A DNA stretch of 64,000 bases from Undaria pinnatifida (GCA_012845835.1 JABAKD010000021.1:13308295-13372294), one strand, 5' to 3'; shown: positions 10,306 through 21,502, numbered from the stretch's first letter. Numbers and translations: made by a program. Notes: generated from the sequence alone by a model not told the origin.

Positions 10306-11001
10306 CCCGGGACGCCGCCCGTTTCCCTTTGACGAAACCTTTCGCTTTGCTGTCGTGTAAAGTACGATGAGCTCGACGAAGTTGTGCAGTACACGACGTA
10401 CTCGACGACGCTGTGTTGTATCCGACGAATGAAGCTGTGCAGTAGTAGGAGCTGTGCAATATGCGACTGACTTGATGAGGCTGCGTGGTACACGATGTAC
10501 TCGACGAAGCTGCGTCGTATAAGGTGAAGATGGTATCCAACGATGCAGTCTAGGGAGACGAGTGGAGTCCAGGGGATCGATGGAGTCCAGTAACACCAAG
10601 TTGTCCGCACTAAACGGGTACAAACAGTGGCTTGGGACAAGGTCGGTGGGAAAGAGGGGTGGTCAACGGTTTCCAGTACATGCATATTTGCCTTCCTGAT
10701 TTGTTGAAAGTTGTCCCCTTATCATAACATGCACGTAATCCTTCGGAAATGCTGCCCTTCAAAAGCTCGAGTCTTTACCAACAAAGTATCGTATGGAATC
10801 CCTTAGGTATCTAAGACATATCAATCTATTTGTAGGCATTAGCTATATCTGTCATTGTTGTACATCCTTCATGCACACTATCTGAACGTATTTGGAACAG
10901 CAGAATCCATCATTATGCAAACATTTATCGAGGTATAAGCGTCCATACGTAACACAACAATCGATAAAGTTTCAAGGTCTACATATATTCATGCATAGCT
11001 A
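10306..11001. other. Gypsy A interior, no gene seen
   Basis: 10350-10560 holds loosely repeated short units (CTCGACGAAGCTGYG, GTACACGAYGTACTCGACGA). 10690-11000 is AT-rich. No coding similarity is recognised. By position this is decayed gag or leader of gypsy A. Confidence 0.5.
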
Positions 11002-11352
11002 TTAGTAGTAAATTACTACGCGCCTTGAACGGACTTGTATAGTAGCTCTGCAGGTAGCTCCACTCACTGTATGCAGTAGTTCCCATGTCGGGTATAGCTT
11101 CACTAACATGTGAAATCTTATTTTGTATCCATTAATTAATATTAATGCATTCTTTACGATCCTTAAAATTTCAAGGTATTTATCAAGCTTCCCCCCTATT
11201 AATGCATTCTTTGCAATCCTCAAGATTTCAACGTACTTATCGAGCTTCCCCCCATCCCATTCCAATATGATAATGTTCCTAAACCATGTTTCCAATTCCG
11301 GTAAGTTCTTAGCATGACAAAGAGCAGCTATAGAAAGGCTTACATTCCCCAT
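11002..11352 (-). CDS. Hypothetical ORF with in-frame 19-residue duplication (gypsy A gag side)
   Basis: 116 codons from ATG. I do not recognise the family. The N-terminus reads MGNVSLSIAALCHAKNLPEL, then a Trp-rich stretch (ETWFRNIIILEWD). A 19-residue unit follows twice in tandem, GGKLDKYVEILRIAKNALI and GGKLDKYLEILRIVKNALI. The underlying repeat is 57 bp (about 11140-11258), so the frame is kept, and the two residue changes are conservative (V/L, A/V). The unit looks helical and amphipathic. It lies in the gag part of gypsy A, so it may be a Gag remnant or a captured fragment. Confidence 0.35.
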   Translation of the reverse strand: MGNVSLSIAALCHAKNLPELETWFRNIIILEWDGGKLDKYVEILRIAKNALIGGKLDKYLEILRIVKNALILINGYKIRFHMLVKLYPTWELLHTVSGATCRATIQVRSRRVVIYY

Positions 11353-12205
11353 ACAAAATTAAAAACCAGAACCAGTATGCAGTATCACTACTCTTGAAAC
11401 ACCTGCCAGAACGACCTTGCAGTGCCTATACAACCTGCGAAGACACAAAATCCCCATCACAAAGGCCGAAACCAAATTGCCTGCAAAAAACCCTCGCCTT
11501 ACGGTCGTCTCACAGTATGAGACAAGTGTATATCAACTAACAGACCCGAACTCATTTTCAACCCGTATGATGAACGCAAGCACATCCCTACAGTGACTTA
11601 TCACGTATGAACTTACTCGTCATCGGCACTGATGATAATCCTTTCCCGATGTCCTATTGGTCTGGTATTATTTAATCTACTTCTTACATTTTATACAACT
11701 TAGTCAGCCCTTCCTTGCTATATGTTTCCAAAATAACCCAGCCCGTAGATTACGATTTCGCGTAGTATAAATACCAACTTGTGTACTATTCTATACGAGG
11801 TAAAATAAGCAAGACCGACCTGTATACTATTCTTCCGTACAGCAATTGCTGATCCTCCAGACCAATCGATTTCTCATGCATTACAAGGTCCAACAAACAA
11901 GTAACCCCAATAATAACGTCTACATATAATGCTCTATGCTCACAACCGTACACTATTTTGACCATATATTCTATACAGCAGTAGTAGGTGTATGTATGAG
12001 CGAAATTCATATATAATACGTAATACGCGCGATCGGAGTATTACACACAGCTTGCAAAATAATGATATTTTTATTACTACCTGGTACATTTTTTACTGGC
12101 TCAACAGTCCATGTTACTCCCTTCTCACCATCCTGCCTACATGAATACCCCCCCAACTTGCCTTTCGGCAAGGTTTACTAGAAGGCAGGGATGCATGTAC
12201 CGGTA
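11353..12205. other. Gypsy A interior, AT-rich, no gene seen
   Basis: No motif or repeat of note until 12150-12205. There CAGGGATGCATGTA and its surroundings resemble 9800-9845 in the Gag region, suggesting an internal duplication within the gypsy A gag part. The MULE begins directly after. Confidence 0.4.
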
Positions 12206-12215
12206 TGTCTTTTCC

Positions 12216-12520
12216 GGGAGCCGGTAAACACAACTCGCGAGTTGTGTTCAAGAAATCAACTCCGGGGACGATAATATACCATCCCCGGGTATCCGTGCTG
12301 TCCAACCTCATACAAAACCGTTTGGCACGCGGGCGATCTGACGATCTCACCTCCCTTACGTCCCACACATGCCACCCGGCCACGGAGCGTGGCTAAGCAC
12401 GACACGAAGGCAAAGCCGCTCGCAATGGCCTTTAGCATTTTTGCAATCCAGTCTCCAGCGCTAGATTCGAGCAGCTATGTCGGCACGAGCAGCACAGCAG
12501 CACAGCAGCCTGACAGTATC
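12216..12520 (+). repeat. MULE left terminal inverted repeat
   Basis: Pairs with 20581-20896. It contains the palindrome ACAACTCGCGAGTTGT 15 bp from the tip and conserved blocks CCAACCTCATACAAAACCGT and GAAGGCAAAGCCGCTCGCA. Mutator ends commonly carry transposase binding sites; none can be assigned here. Confidence 0.88.
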
Positions 12521-12773
12521 ATCTTCAACCTGCTGCGTTCAGCACATACATACATACCGGTAATGATACTACAGTACCTATATATGAGTCTTCGGCGGCG
12601 GACACAGGAAGCGACCCCAAGTCCGTCGTACAATTGGCCGTGTCGTGTTTGCGGAAAGACTACGTAGATTTTTCAATTTATCAGGCAAACAGAAAAAAAC
12701 CCAGCAGAAAACAGGTACACTACGGGTTGGTTCCAGCTACAGGGCGAGTCATTTTTTTCTGATTCAAACCTTT

Positions 12774-13047
12774 CACACCTCGGACAGATCAGATCTCCTT
12801 TTATGATCTGTGTCGTTCAGGGCAGACAGATGCCTGATCTATAAGACCTGCATGGACTACTGTAGGTCATGTTGCCGGGTGTGGATCCGTACGAGTATAT
12901 ACGATCAGCAGAATTTAAAATAGCACATTCTTCCTGGGTTGGATCTGTACTACATACACAGATCCTGCAAAAAAACATATAATAACGACAGCAGATAGAT
13001 GGGATCTATTCATAATAAATTATCTAGATCATGATCTGTCCGAGGTG
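12774..13047. mobile_element. MITE with 10-bp target duplication, inside the MULE
   Basis: CACCTCGGACAGATCA (12776-12791) faces its exact reverse complement at 13032-13047. TCAAACCTTT occurs immediately outside both ends (12764-12773 and 13048-13057). The 274-bp interior has no coding capacity and carries further GATCT-rich inverted segments. The duplication length suggests mobilisation by a Mutator-type transposase. Confidence 0.78.
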
Positions 13048-13841
13048 TCAAACCTTTGCACCCTGGTTTTTGACAGTTGGAGTCTGAAAATTGGCACGGT
13101 TGGTCTTCATGAGAAGATGAAAACACTGACGGATGATTTTACATTTTATTTTTTTACCTAATAATGGGGTGCATTTCGCAAATTTTTGGATTTTTTCTCC
13201 AACAACTATCAATACAGTATGACCCAAACTGACGCACGAAAAAAATCAAAACTCAAGAAAGAGTCCTGTCATAAACAACACTGCCAATTCAGATTCCAAC
13301 TCTCAAAGACAGGGTGCAAAATTGATTGACGTGAAGAGTAGTTATTTCCCTAGGGTTTAAAAAAAACTCAATACATTGTGCTACCACTTTGGTTGTTAGG
13401 CGTTTCTTATAACAGCGTTGCACGGCTCGCAGAGCAAAACAAATGTATCATGATCATATGTACAAATAAACACCCCGGGGACATATTTCGCACTGTTGTA
13501 CGTAACATAAAATGAAACGGGGATAGAAGAAAAGACCCGGAGGGGAGGATGATATTACATCCCCGGAAACAAACGCCTCCCAAAAAAATGGAAACCCAAA
13601 ACAGGGAAACAGATCCTTGGGAGGAAAACGCCCCCTAACATATTAGAACCCCCCCCCATCCCGCCCCCCCCCCCCCCCCCCCCTCCCCCCCCTCCCCGGG
13701 GATCAAGAAACCCGTCCCCGGGAGGGCGCCATTCGACGCTCCCCGCTCGCCGAGTTTGCCTTCTATATACAAACAAGACACAAAAATGTGGTATCCCCTC
13801 AAATTTCACACTACTCAGACGGCAACGGAGGCTACCCATGT
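13048..13841. other. MULE interior without gene; C-homopolymer
   Basis: Low-complexity DNA downstream of the transposase stop. 13645-13697 is almost pure C, followed by CCCCGGGGATC, and several CCCCGGGG palindromes lie between 13470 and 13715. No coding signal. Confidence 0.6.
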
Positions 13842-16128
13842 CTAGTTCGCGACGTCTACGCAACTGGTAGTGTCCCCGCCCTTGGCCTTCTTTTTGGGGC
13901 GTCCCTCAAAACCGTCCTTATGTTTAGTTTCCTTTCGTGTCTTCGAGACGGGAAGCGGAGGGTTGCCCAGTCCCGTCACGCCATCCGCACCGACGGGTGC
14001 CATAATGGTTGCGTTAACATCACGGCCAAATCTATCAAACAGTTCGTTATATCGCGCATACGAAGCTGGGGTACCGTCATAATTGTCGGATGCAGCGCTG
14101 ACCAACTTCGTGACACGCGCAAAAAAGTCCGCGTAGAACCTGCCTCTCGGGATGGATACAGCACCGCCGGCCGGGCCGTCCTGAGAATCCTCAAGGTCCA
14201 TGTCACCATAATCGCCCGTGAATCCGTCCGTGTACGTGCCACGTTCATGCCCGTCAAAAGGGCTCAGACCCGCACTGTACAAACTCCACGGCTCAAAAGA
14301 AGTCCGCCATCGAGGGTGGATAGATTTGCCGAGGAACTCTTCGGCGCGGCCCAACTTAGTAACGAGCGCGGCCAAAGTATGACTGCAATGCAAGCCACAC
14401 ATCATAAGTCTGAGGCAAGTGCACAGTTGGAACCCGTCAGGGCCAACACAATGTGCCCAACCGGGCGATCCATGTACTTGTACACGACGTGAACCACACA
14501 GTCAATCTTGACGTTACGAACAACTTCAACGAAAGACCCCAACGATGTCGTCCCCCACATGGAAATGTCTGGAGCCTTACTTCCCCGGAAGGCTTCCTCT
14601 GGCACCCGAGCGCATACGTCAAGGTGGTCGCCCGCCTGAGTGGCTTAACGCTCGAAGTAGTAATGGCAACCATGTCCCTCTGCCAGGACAGAGGTGTCGT
14701 ACGCGGCACTGGCGAGCATTTCGGCCGTCAATTCCTGTGGAGGGCAGTGAACAGCGTGCGATTGATGTCCGTCAAACATGGGTACCGTTGAGATGGGGTA
14801 AGATACTAAATAAAGCAACAGGGTGGGCTGGAATACAAATACACCAACAGGGTGGGCTTGCGTAGGAAATATAGGATATACCTGGTATACAGCTTTACTG
14901 CATGCTGACGAAGATCCTCGTCCTTCGGACGCCCGAGTACTTCTAAGGCTATACGAAGTAGTACCTCACAACCGCGGTGTGGACAGGCGCTGCTATCCCA
15001 ACTCACGTTTCGGGCGTAAGTGCTGCCTCCAACACTTTCTAGCTGCCTCATGAGAGGCTCTGCGGACTTGAGGACACGATCTTCAACGTGCTGCTTGCCG
15101 AGGCTGGCACGCTTGGAGCTGAGCCAGTTTTGGAGTTGGGCAACAAAGTCCGTGCGGATGATGGGTTATGACGCTGACGGGACGGTACAGGAGGGGGCGC
15201 ACAATAACGGAAGGTCACGACAGCACCCCTGAACCAACCACCACTGAGCTCTATTTGTAAGGCTGGCAGACCATAATAGGCACGCAAGTGTTTTCCTTGC
15301 CGTGGTATTTATATGTCAACTTCAGTTGGTACTGATGTTCGTAGATGCAGATTAGCGCAATGCAATGCTTACGCTGGCCAACAATACTCACAGCCGAGAC
15401 GTAACAGCGAAGTCCTTTATTCGTCTTTCGAGCTCTTGCCTCACCCAAACCAGGGTGGCACGTCGGTGTACAAATCGGCCTTTCTTGAGAACACCGAAGA
15501 TTCCCTCCACCCTCTGCGACGCCGTCATGTTCAACGTCAGCGTCGTTGGATGGTAGCAGCGTGACCAGTATTTGCGGCTCCTGCGGTTAACACGTACGGA
15601 GGAGGGTTGTAGTTGCTTGTACTTGACGGTGTACTGCTCGGTGAAACCTGAAACGGCCACCACCTACATCGATAGCACCACCAAACGACTCACTCTTTGA
15701 GGTAGCCCTTGACATATTTTTCGCATCCTGAGCCCTTGACGAGGTCTTCGATTTTTGACCAGACGCTGTCGCATTCCTGCCAAACAAGGGGATGTGCGAC
15801 GCACACACGGGACGCCATTGAAGGTGTAGTGAAAGTGTAGTACGCCATCACCTTCAACTAGCCTCTGTATAGCGGTTATGAACTAGCTGAGGTCACTCAC
15901 TTTCTCTGATGTGGCGAAAGCGGCGGCTTTGGGTAGCCGGAAGAACGGATTTGCCTTCTTGGAGAGCGCGGCTTGGCAATGCTTCCTTGCATTCTTCATG
16001 ATGTACCAAAGGCAATGCAGGTGAATTGTATAGTGAAGCAGAGGCAACGCACAGTGCCAAAGGCTACGCCAATACGTGGGACACCCATGCTTTCCAAGGG
16101 AATGGTTGGGGTCACACACGCACGGCAC
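13842..16128 (-). CDS. MULE transposase, C-terminal exons (intron-containing)
   Basis: Minus-strand exons separated by short GT-AG introns. The clearest are 15901 to about 16128 (HCLWYIMKNARKHC, the MULE/FAR1 C-x2-H-like block), 15694-15776 (ECDSVWSKIEDLVKG, EKYVKGYLKE), 15392-15580 (SRKYWSRCYHPTTLTLNM, TASQRVEGIFGVLKKG), 15007 to about 15160 (LQNWLSSKRASLGKQ, MRQLESVGGSTYARN), and a last exon ending at TAG 13842. The last exon has a complete SWIM zinc finger, CTCLRLMMCGLHCSH, then HTLAALVTKLGRAEEF and IHPRWR, and a basic tail (RPKKKAKGGD). Donor sites are GTGAGT at all four visible junctions; 15694-15776 joins its neighbours in phase. The upstream catalytic part was not located with confidence, and an in-frame stop lies at the likely start of the 15160 exon, so this copy may be inactive. 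Confidence 0.75.
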
Positions 16129-17529
16129 GAATCACTGTTGCTACGGTGACAAGCATGGCGCAAGTACACGTTGTACTGTGCCAACCTGCGACGTGAATCA
16201 CGGTGTCCGAGTCACAGACGTGAGGAGAAGAGGTGCTTCTTGAGTGTGTGGGCGAGGGCGCACAACGAAAAAATCCCTGACCAACACCACGTTTTTCTCA
16301 CTTTCGGCCCTTTTCTCGAGGGGTGGGTACTAGGCAACCATCCCCTCCCCAAAAATCCATACTAAATCCTATATCAAAATTCTCCCACACTCATCGCTAG
16401 ATAAATATAACAAGGGACGGCGGGGTCCCATCCCCGAAATGCCATACTAACTTCTATATTAAATTGTTTCCACACTAATGCATATATAAACACCAGACGG
16501 GGATAGCGGGGGCGCCATCCCCTCTTTGAAACCGCAACAACGCAGCGAGACTCTTCCCCCCACTCCCGACGACGCGCACACCACGGCGCGCGAGTACACA
16601 CAGCCGACCTATTCTATGAGCTCTAAAGCAGTAGCAGTAGACTTATAGTACAAAGTATAAATAGTTCTTCACGCTCTGGGCAGGCAATTCAAGATTGTCC
16701 ATTCCACGTGCATACGACTACAGTATCCCGGGGCATCCCGAAAAGGTATGTATAACTCTCATGATGAGAGGACAAAAATGGGGAAGAAGTGCATCGTCGG
16801 CGTAGCGCAAGACGGTGCCGTTTTCTTCGCATTTGGTATCGGTTCTTGCATTGACTGGAAGTGATTGATCATGGAAGAAACAACTGCACGGAGCGCGGCA
16901 ACGAACTCCGACTATAACAATGTTGACAGCTATATTAGCTGATTGCACTAGAAATTTAAAATCAAAGGCAACAACCCTTCCCGCTGGCATGGTACCCCCA
17001 GTATGATACAACACAGGTAGTATCGCACTCCTGTGTGTCACACACGGTGATAGTATATAGTGAATTTTGTCTACCGAACAACCATAACCAATCACCACAA
17101 TCAGTTGAAAACATACATACACATGCCGCCTTATATTATAGGTAGCTGTATCAAACGAAGCACAACAAGAAGAGCTTGGGCAAAAGCTTAATCTTGTCAA
17201 AGCGTGCCAAAAAAGGAGATTTATTTTCAGGAAAAACGGTACGTAAGCGAAAAAAAAAAATCGGCCCGCTGGCGGTTGGGTGGGGGGGAGTGTTGGTCAG
17301 GCATTTTTGTTTCTGTGCGCCCCTGGTGTGGGAGGAAAAATAAGTTGGGCATCAAACGAACTACTGTATATATAATGCATTGCGGGACATATGGAAGTTA
17401 TCAGCAGGGCTTTTATGTACACGCTTCAATTCTTCATCAAAAGTATAGCAGTTGTCGACTCCCCCAGGAATCACTCCCTAGAGAAACAGTTCGGTAGCAC
17501 TGCAGTAGACACGACGTACGAGTACATAC
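16129..17529. other. MULE interior, unassigned, with short tandem duplication
   Basis: This should contain the N-terminal and catalytic exons of the transposase, but none is clear. 16339-16525 has two copies of an ~88-bp unit (landmarks CATACTAA, CCACACT, CATCCCC). A minus-strand frame at 16718-17200 is open for 160 codons, rich in Cys and Val, without a recognisable MULE motif; I do not call it. Confidence 0.4.
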
Positions 17530-17827
17530 CTCGTCCTTCGCGTCTGTAGGTGGCGACGCTGGGAGTGTCTCGCCAAGAGGAACGCCGAACACCTTATCCG
17601 GCGTTGTGTTGTTCTCGCAGTACTCGTCGGCCGCTTCCGCGGGAGACTTGCGGGGGCGTGACATTCCCGCCCTCGCATCTGTCCCGGGTAGCTTGACTCG
17701 CACGTTTTTCGGACTCATCCAGTTCGCGACGAAGCCCTTGAGCTCCTGCAGTTTCTTCCCCGCGACATTATCAGGGATACAGGTACCACCAACAAGACCC
17801 TTTCGATGAGACGAGGTACCGGTAGTA
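17530..17827 (-). CDS. Putative N-terminal exon of the MULE gene
   Basis: Bounded on the minus strand by an acceptor (pyrimidine-rich CCCCCGTTCCGTGCAG before 17827) and a donor (GTATGT after 17530). The 298-bp interval is open in one frame: GLVGGTCIPDNVAGKKLQEL, FVANWMSPKNVRVKLPGTDA, RKSPAEAADEYCENN. No family is recognised. Strand, splice sites and position upstream of the transposase exons make an N-terminal exon plausible. Confidence 0.35.
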
Positions 17828-18858
17828 CTGCACGGAACGGGGGCGAGCCGATAGCAGCGTGACAGCAGCGCAGCACGTAGATACGCCGCGGGTAAGACAA
17901 TACATGGTATACGAGTAGCCCGCACAAGACAACACAAGAAAACAGGCCAGGGTTTTACCCTCGGAGCCGTCTCAGAAACACTCGTACTACTATTAGTACT
18001 GCTGTTGCAGTACAGTACCGCGCGACAGTCAGATTTTGACCGTAGGCGGTCTCAAATTCAAAACGGGAGGCTATCAATAGAGTAACAACAAGCACTATTA
18101 AGGGAGTAACTCCAGATATTCTCCGTAAAAAATGGAAAGTTTGGTTTATTCAAAAATTGAAACCGTTACATATTTGCCAGAAGAACCAATGAACGGCTTC
18201 CTCTTGGGACAATAGGAACAGATCTCCCACAAACAAACGCAACATCTTCAGCGTCCTTATAGCCCTCCGCTTTGAGGACCAGCAAGACAGCTGAGGCCTC
18301 GGCACCACGGCAGCACCGCAGGACATGTACTCGACCACATGACTCAGTGTGTTGGTCACTGAAGTTGCGGGGCTTGTCTCTAGGCTGTGTGTCGAAATCG
18401 CCCCTCGTGCTATTTGTGTGTGAGCCCGACTTCGGCCAGGTAGCGCGATCGGAGCCGAGGGGATTTCACTTGTTTGTGTGCTGGTCGGCCTCCGAGGTTA
18501 CGTTGGGTACTTTTTCCTGTAGCTGGTGGGCCACAGATCAACTTGTACTTGCGGGAGTCGCACGAAATTTGGTGTAGGTGGATAATTCGATGCTCGTAGT
18601 GAGGGTCACCTTTTCCTTACTGAAACGAGCGGCGCAACAGCACAAGGAGGCGGGGAGGACAACGGTACGAGTATTCTCTCGGCCGAACGACGCTCTCGCC
18701 ACTTCTGACGTTTAGGGCACAAGTCGGGTTACCTATTTCAGGCAACATCCGCGGAGTACAGCGCTCGGTAGGCAGATCCGCATGAATGCGAGGTGTTGCC
18801 CTACGTAGGACTCTATCTGACTGTCAAAGGGTCATTTTGTCCTGAATTGTCTGTTTTC

Positions 18859-19847
18859 TAGGGCTGTGAGTTGGCTGACTATTAGTTGCCAGCTAGTTAT
18901 TAGCTGGCTAGTTTAGTTAGTTAGTTGCGGCGGTGCCAACCATCAAACTATTTTTGGGTTTTGGGTTTCCTTGCTCGTAGGAAGGCTTGTTTGGTACGGG
19001 GTGCGTAGTTCTCGGCGTCCCCAAGCAGTACCAGCGTACCAGCACGCACAGAGAGAGGTCTTCCACAACAACTCATGGCGCATCAACCCATCGCCATCGA
19101 CGGTGCCGGTGCCGATGGCAGAGCCGAGGGTGCCGGCACCGCTGAGCCTGGCCTGTCGACGGACCATGGCGGTGATGGAGCGTCAGACGAAGAAGTGACT
19201 GCTGTACCGAGCGCTCCTCCGAAATCGAGTGCACGCGACAAGGCAGCGGTTCGCTACCGCGTACAGACAACTGTGATGGCGGGACTTCGTCCCAGACGTG
19301 CTATTTACTAATGTAATAATACAAGTATGTCTCTCTCATGAGTGTGTCAACTGGATGATGAGCACCTCTGGCTCGGGTGTTTGAGCGATGCTCGCCCTGA
19401 GCTGTGTGTCGATCCCAGGCTATTTTGTGTCCTATTTTTAGTTTGTACTGGTGATGTGCTACTGCCTGCTGCGCGAGTATGTACGTATGTACCATATACG
19501 TTTATGGCATCTCTTTAGTATCCGACAAACTGAGACGAATTTTAGAAATATACTCGTACCTGTTTCGTGATCAAAACCAGAGATAAACTTGGCCCATTTA
19601 TCATGCTTCTTGTGTGTAAAATGAAGGCAAATAGCTTAATTTTTGCCTCCGGCGGCGCCTTCAGCGGGATCCTCCGGAAACGCCTCCGGCGGGCCCTCCG
19701 GGGGCGCCTCCAGCGGGGCCCCCTCGGCCGGGGGGGACTTTTTCGGCTCGCTTCGCTCGCCTAACTTTAGTCGACTAGTTGGCTGGCTTCGCCAGCCAAC
19801 TAGTCAACTAATAACTAGGCGGAAACTCCAGCCAACTCACAGCCCTA
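18859..19847. mobile_element. hAT1: non-autonomous hAT element inside the MULE
   Basis: TAGGGCTGTGAGTTGGCTG at 18859-18877 is matched in inverted orientation at 19829-19847. CTGTTTTC lies directly outside both ends (18851-18858 and 19848-19855), a perfect 8-bp duplication. TAGGG/CAGGG tips with 8-bp duplications define hAT elements. Subterminal DNA at both ends is rich in GCTAGTTATTAG- and AGTTGGCTGGC-type motifs. At 989 bp it is too short for a transposase. Confidence 0.9.
19075..19311 (+). CDS. Small ORF inside hAT1, unknown
   Basis: 78 codons starting ATGGCGCATCAACCC and ending at TAA. The first half is Gly/Ala/Asp-rich, the second basic (SSARDKAAVRYRVQTTVMAG). It could be a remnant of the first exon of a hAT transposase or chance. 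No zinc finger or hAT dimerisation motif is visible. Confidence 0.2.
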   Translation: MAHQPIAIDGAGADGRAEGAGTAEPGLSTDHGGDGASDEEVTAVPSAPPKSSARDKAAVRYRVQTTVMAGLRPRRAIY

Positions 19848-19855
19848 CTGTTTTC

Positions 19856-20580
19856 CGGTGCACCGCAAATCCGTACACACAACATGAACACGAGCGTCGT
19901 CCGAAAGACAAAAGTGGCTGATGTGTGTGGCTTTCAGGCAAACCTACCAACGTCGATGAACTCGAAACTCCCGCAAGCAAAGTTTTCGTTACAATGTACC
20001 TGGTACGAGTTTTGGAGCATTTTGGCGTTGCTTGTTGTATTGCTGCTGTGCGCCCGTGATTATGTTAATTTCAGCGATTATTCATCGAGTTTAGGACCAA
20101 AAAATATTGTTTGGGCGATTTACGCGAATCGTAACACAAAAAGAGAGTAAAAAAGGGAAAATATTTATGAGGGCCCTCACTGCTATCAATACTGCTGCTG
20201 TATACCAGGTATATACGTACTCGTGCTTCAACAGCATTACGTACACAGCAGTATCATACTGGTACGCAGTACGCCGTACCGCGCACGCAGTACCGCGCAG
20301 TTTTGTTTGGCGGTTTGACGCTTCGCGGTCTCAAATATTCAAATATCAGTCTCAAATTCAAATATCCCGCCTGAGGAAAAAACAGATCCGACACCGTGAA
20401 ACACAACAACACAACAGCAATATAGACCAACAGAAGCATCCTCTGGCCGAGAATTGCGAGCGACAGTAGTAGAGATATATACAACGGTACGTATGTCAGT
20501 ACGTACAAGTAGTCTGTCTACACCGACCGTCTGCACCCACCTCTTCTGGGAAGCCATGCTTTTCGAGCTCGGCTGTCCTG
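19856..20580. other. MULE interior between hAT1 and right end
   Basis: No gene recognised. 20255-20300 has repeated GTACGC/GTACCGCG units. Reading frames here are short and lack known motifs. Confidence 0.4.
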
Positions 20581-20896
20581 ATATTGTTAGGCTGCTTCGC
20601 TGCTCGTGCCGAGATAGCTGCTCGAATCTAGCGCTGAAGAGTAGATTACGAACAGCTAAATAAAGGCTACTGCGAGCGGCTTTGCCTTCGTGTCGTGCTT
20701 AGTCATGCTACGTGGCCGGGTCGCTCTCAGTCTCGACACGTGTGAGGGGTGAGGGGTGAGGGAGGGAAGATCGCGGTCTCGCAGTGCCAAACGGTTTTGT
20801 ATGAGGTTGGACGGCGCGGATACCCGGGGTTGGTGTATTATCGTCCCCGGAGTTGATTTCTTGAACGCAACTCGCGAGTTGTGTTTACCGGCTCCC
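20581..20896 (-). repeat. MULE right terminal inverted repeat
   Basis: Reverse complement of the left end, with the tip at 20896. A CCCTCAC-rich insertion (about 20745-20765) distinguishes it from the left copy. Confidence 0.88.
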
Positions 20897-21012
20897 TGTC
20901 TTTTCCAGTTCAAAATTTGAAAAATTTGGTTCACGGATATTGTCAAAATACACTCCAGTTGTGAGATCGAATTGTAGGGCCTTACCCAATAAGCTTTTTT
21001 TTCCCCGAATAT

Positions 21013-21502
21013 TGTGGATACCATGTCCCCGAACCAACACGCCTAGGGAAAATGTCGAAACCCCTTCAACCTTCCAGACATCGTTTCTGGAAGGATCGCT
21101 TGGGGAACACGGGAGATTGTCATGTCTAGAACACGCCACGGAGCCTTCCCCTCCACGTTCCGCTGACGGATCCTCCGCGGCGGATACACCGCCTAGCGGA
21201 TTCTCCGCAGCGGGACGTTGGAAGGTCCCGCTGGATTGTTCCTTTTATCCGAGAGCTGAGGGAGCACCGACAACTGCTCGCCCACCGCTCTCACAACAAC
21301 ACAACAACAACTACTACTCCTTCTCCTTGCACTTCTGGGAGTGAGTCCATCTCAACCTGTCCTGTCTCTCCCTCTGTCAACGGCCTGCTGTATCAGCCCG
21401 TGTTGTCTCACACTCCGCCGTCGTAGTTCAACAGTGAGAACACTCTGCTCACGCAGAGAGAAGTGGGATCACGACCCACCGACGGTTTTGACTACGAATC
21501 TT
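21013..21502 (+). repeat. Gypsy B 5' LTR
   Basis: 490 bp, TGTGGATACC to ACGAATCTT. It includes an inverted motif (TTCCAGA...TCTGGAA), a GCGG-rich palindromic stretch (CTCCGCGGCGGATACACCG) and CCTTTTATCC as a possible TATA-like element. TGGCGTCGACGGC starts two bases after its end and could act as primer-binding site, though it also reads as Pol linker codons. Confidence 0.92.

Larger units (their letters stand above)
12216..20896 (-). mobile_element. Mutator-like (MULE) DNA transposon
   Basis: Both ends begin GGGAGCCGGTAAACACAACT in inverted orientation, and the inverted similarity continues for about 300 bp (12216-~12520 and ~20581-20896) with substitutions and a variable middle. The 10-bp sequence TGTCTTTTCC flanks both ends (12206-12215 and 20897-20906). 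Long inverted ends with a 9-11-bp duplication are the signature of Mutator elements, and the interior encodes a MULE-type transposase on the minus strand. The 8.7 kb include a hAT insertion (18859-19847) and a MITE (12774-13047). Confidence 0.9.

Noticed and set aside
9684..10370. 228-codon plus-strand frame, proline- and serine-rich
   Set aside because: It is produced by the ~88-bp tandem repeat and runs antisense to gypsy A; no domain is visible.
9800..12205. Separate insertion between the similar segments at 9800-9845 and 12150-12205
   Set aside because: The similarity (around CAGGGATGCATGTA) is imperfect and the ends show no inverted or long terminal repeats, so an internal duplication in gypsy A is the simpler reading.
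12114..12383. Minus-strand frame of 89 codons across the MULE left end
   Set aside because: It spans the junction of gypsy A and the MULE inverted repeat, and a similar frame recurs at the other end because of the repeat.
21341..21502. LTR-internal ATG (21341) as the true start of gypsy B Pol
   Set aside because: The frame is open but the 54 residues encoded by the LTR have no Pol or Gag similarity, and the same residues occur in the 3' LTR without Pol. Pol text starts at about 21503.
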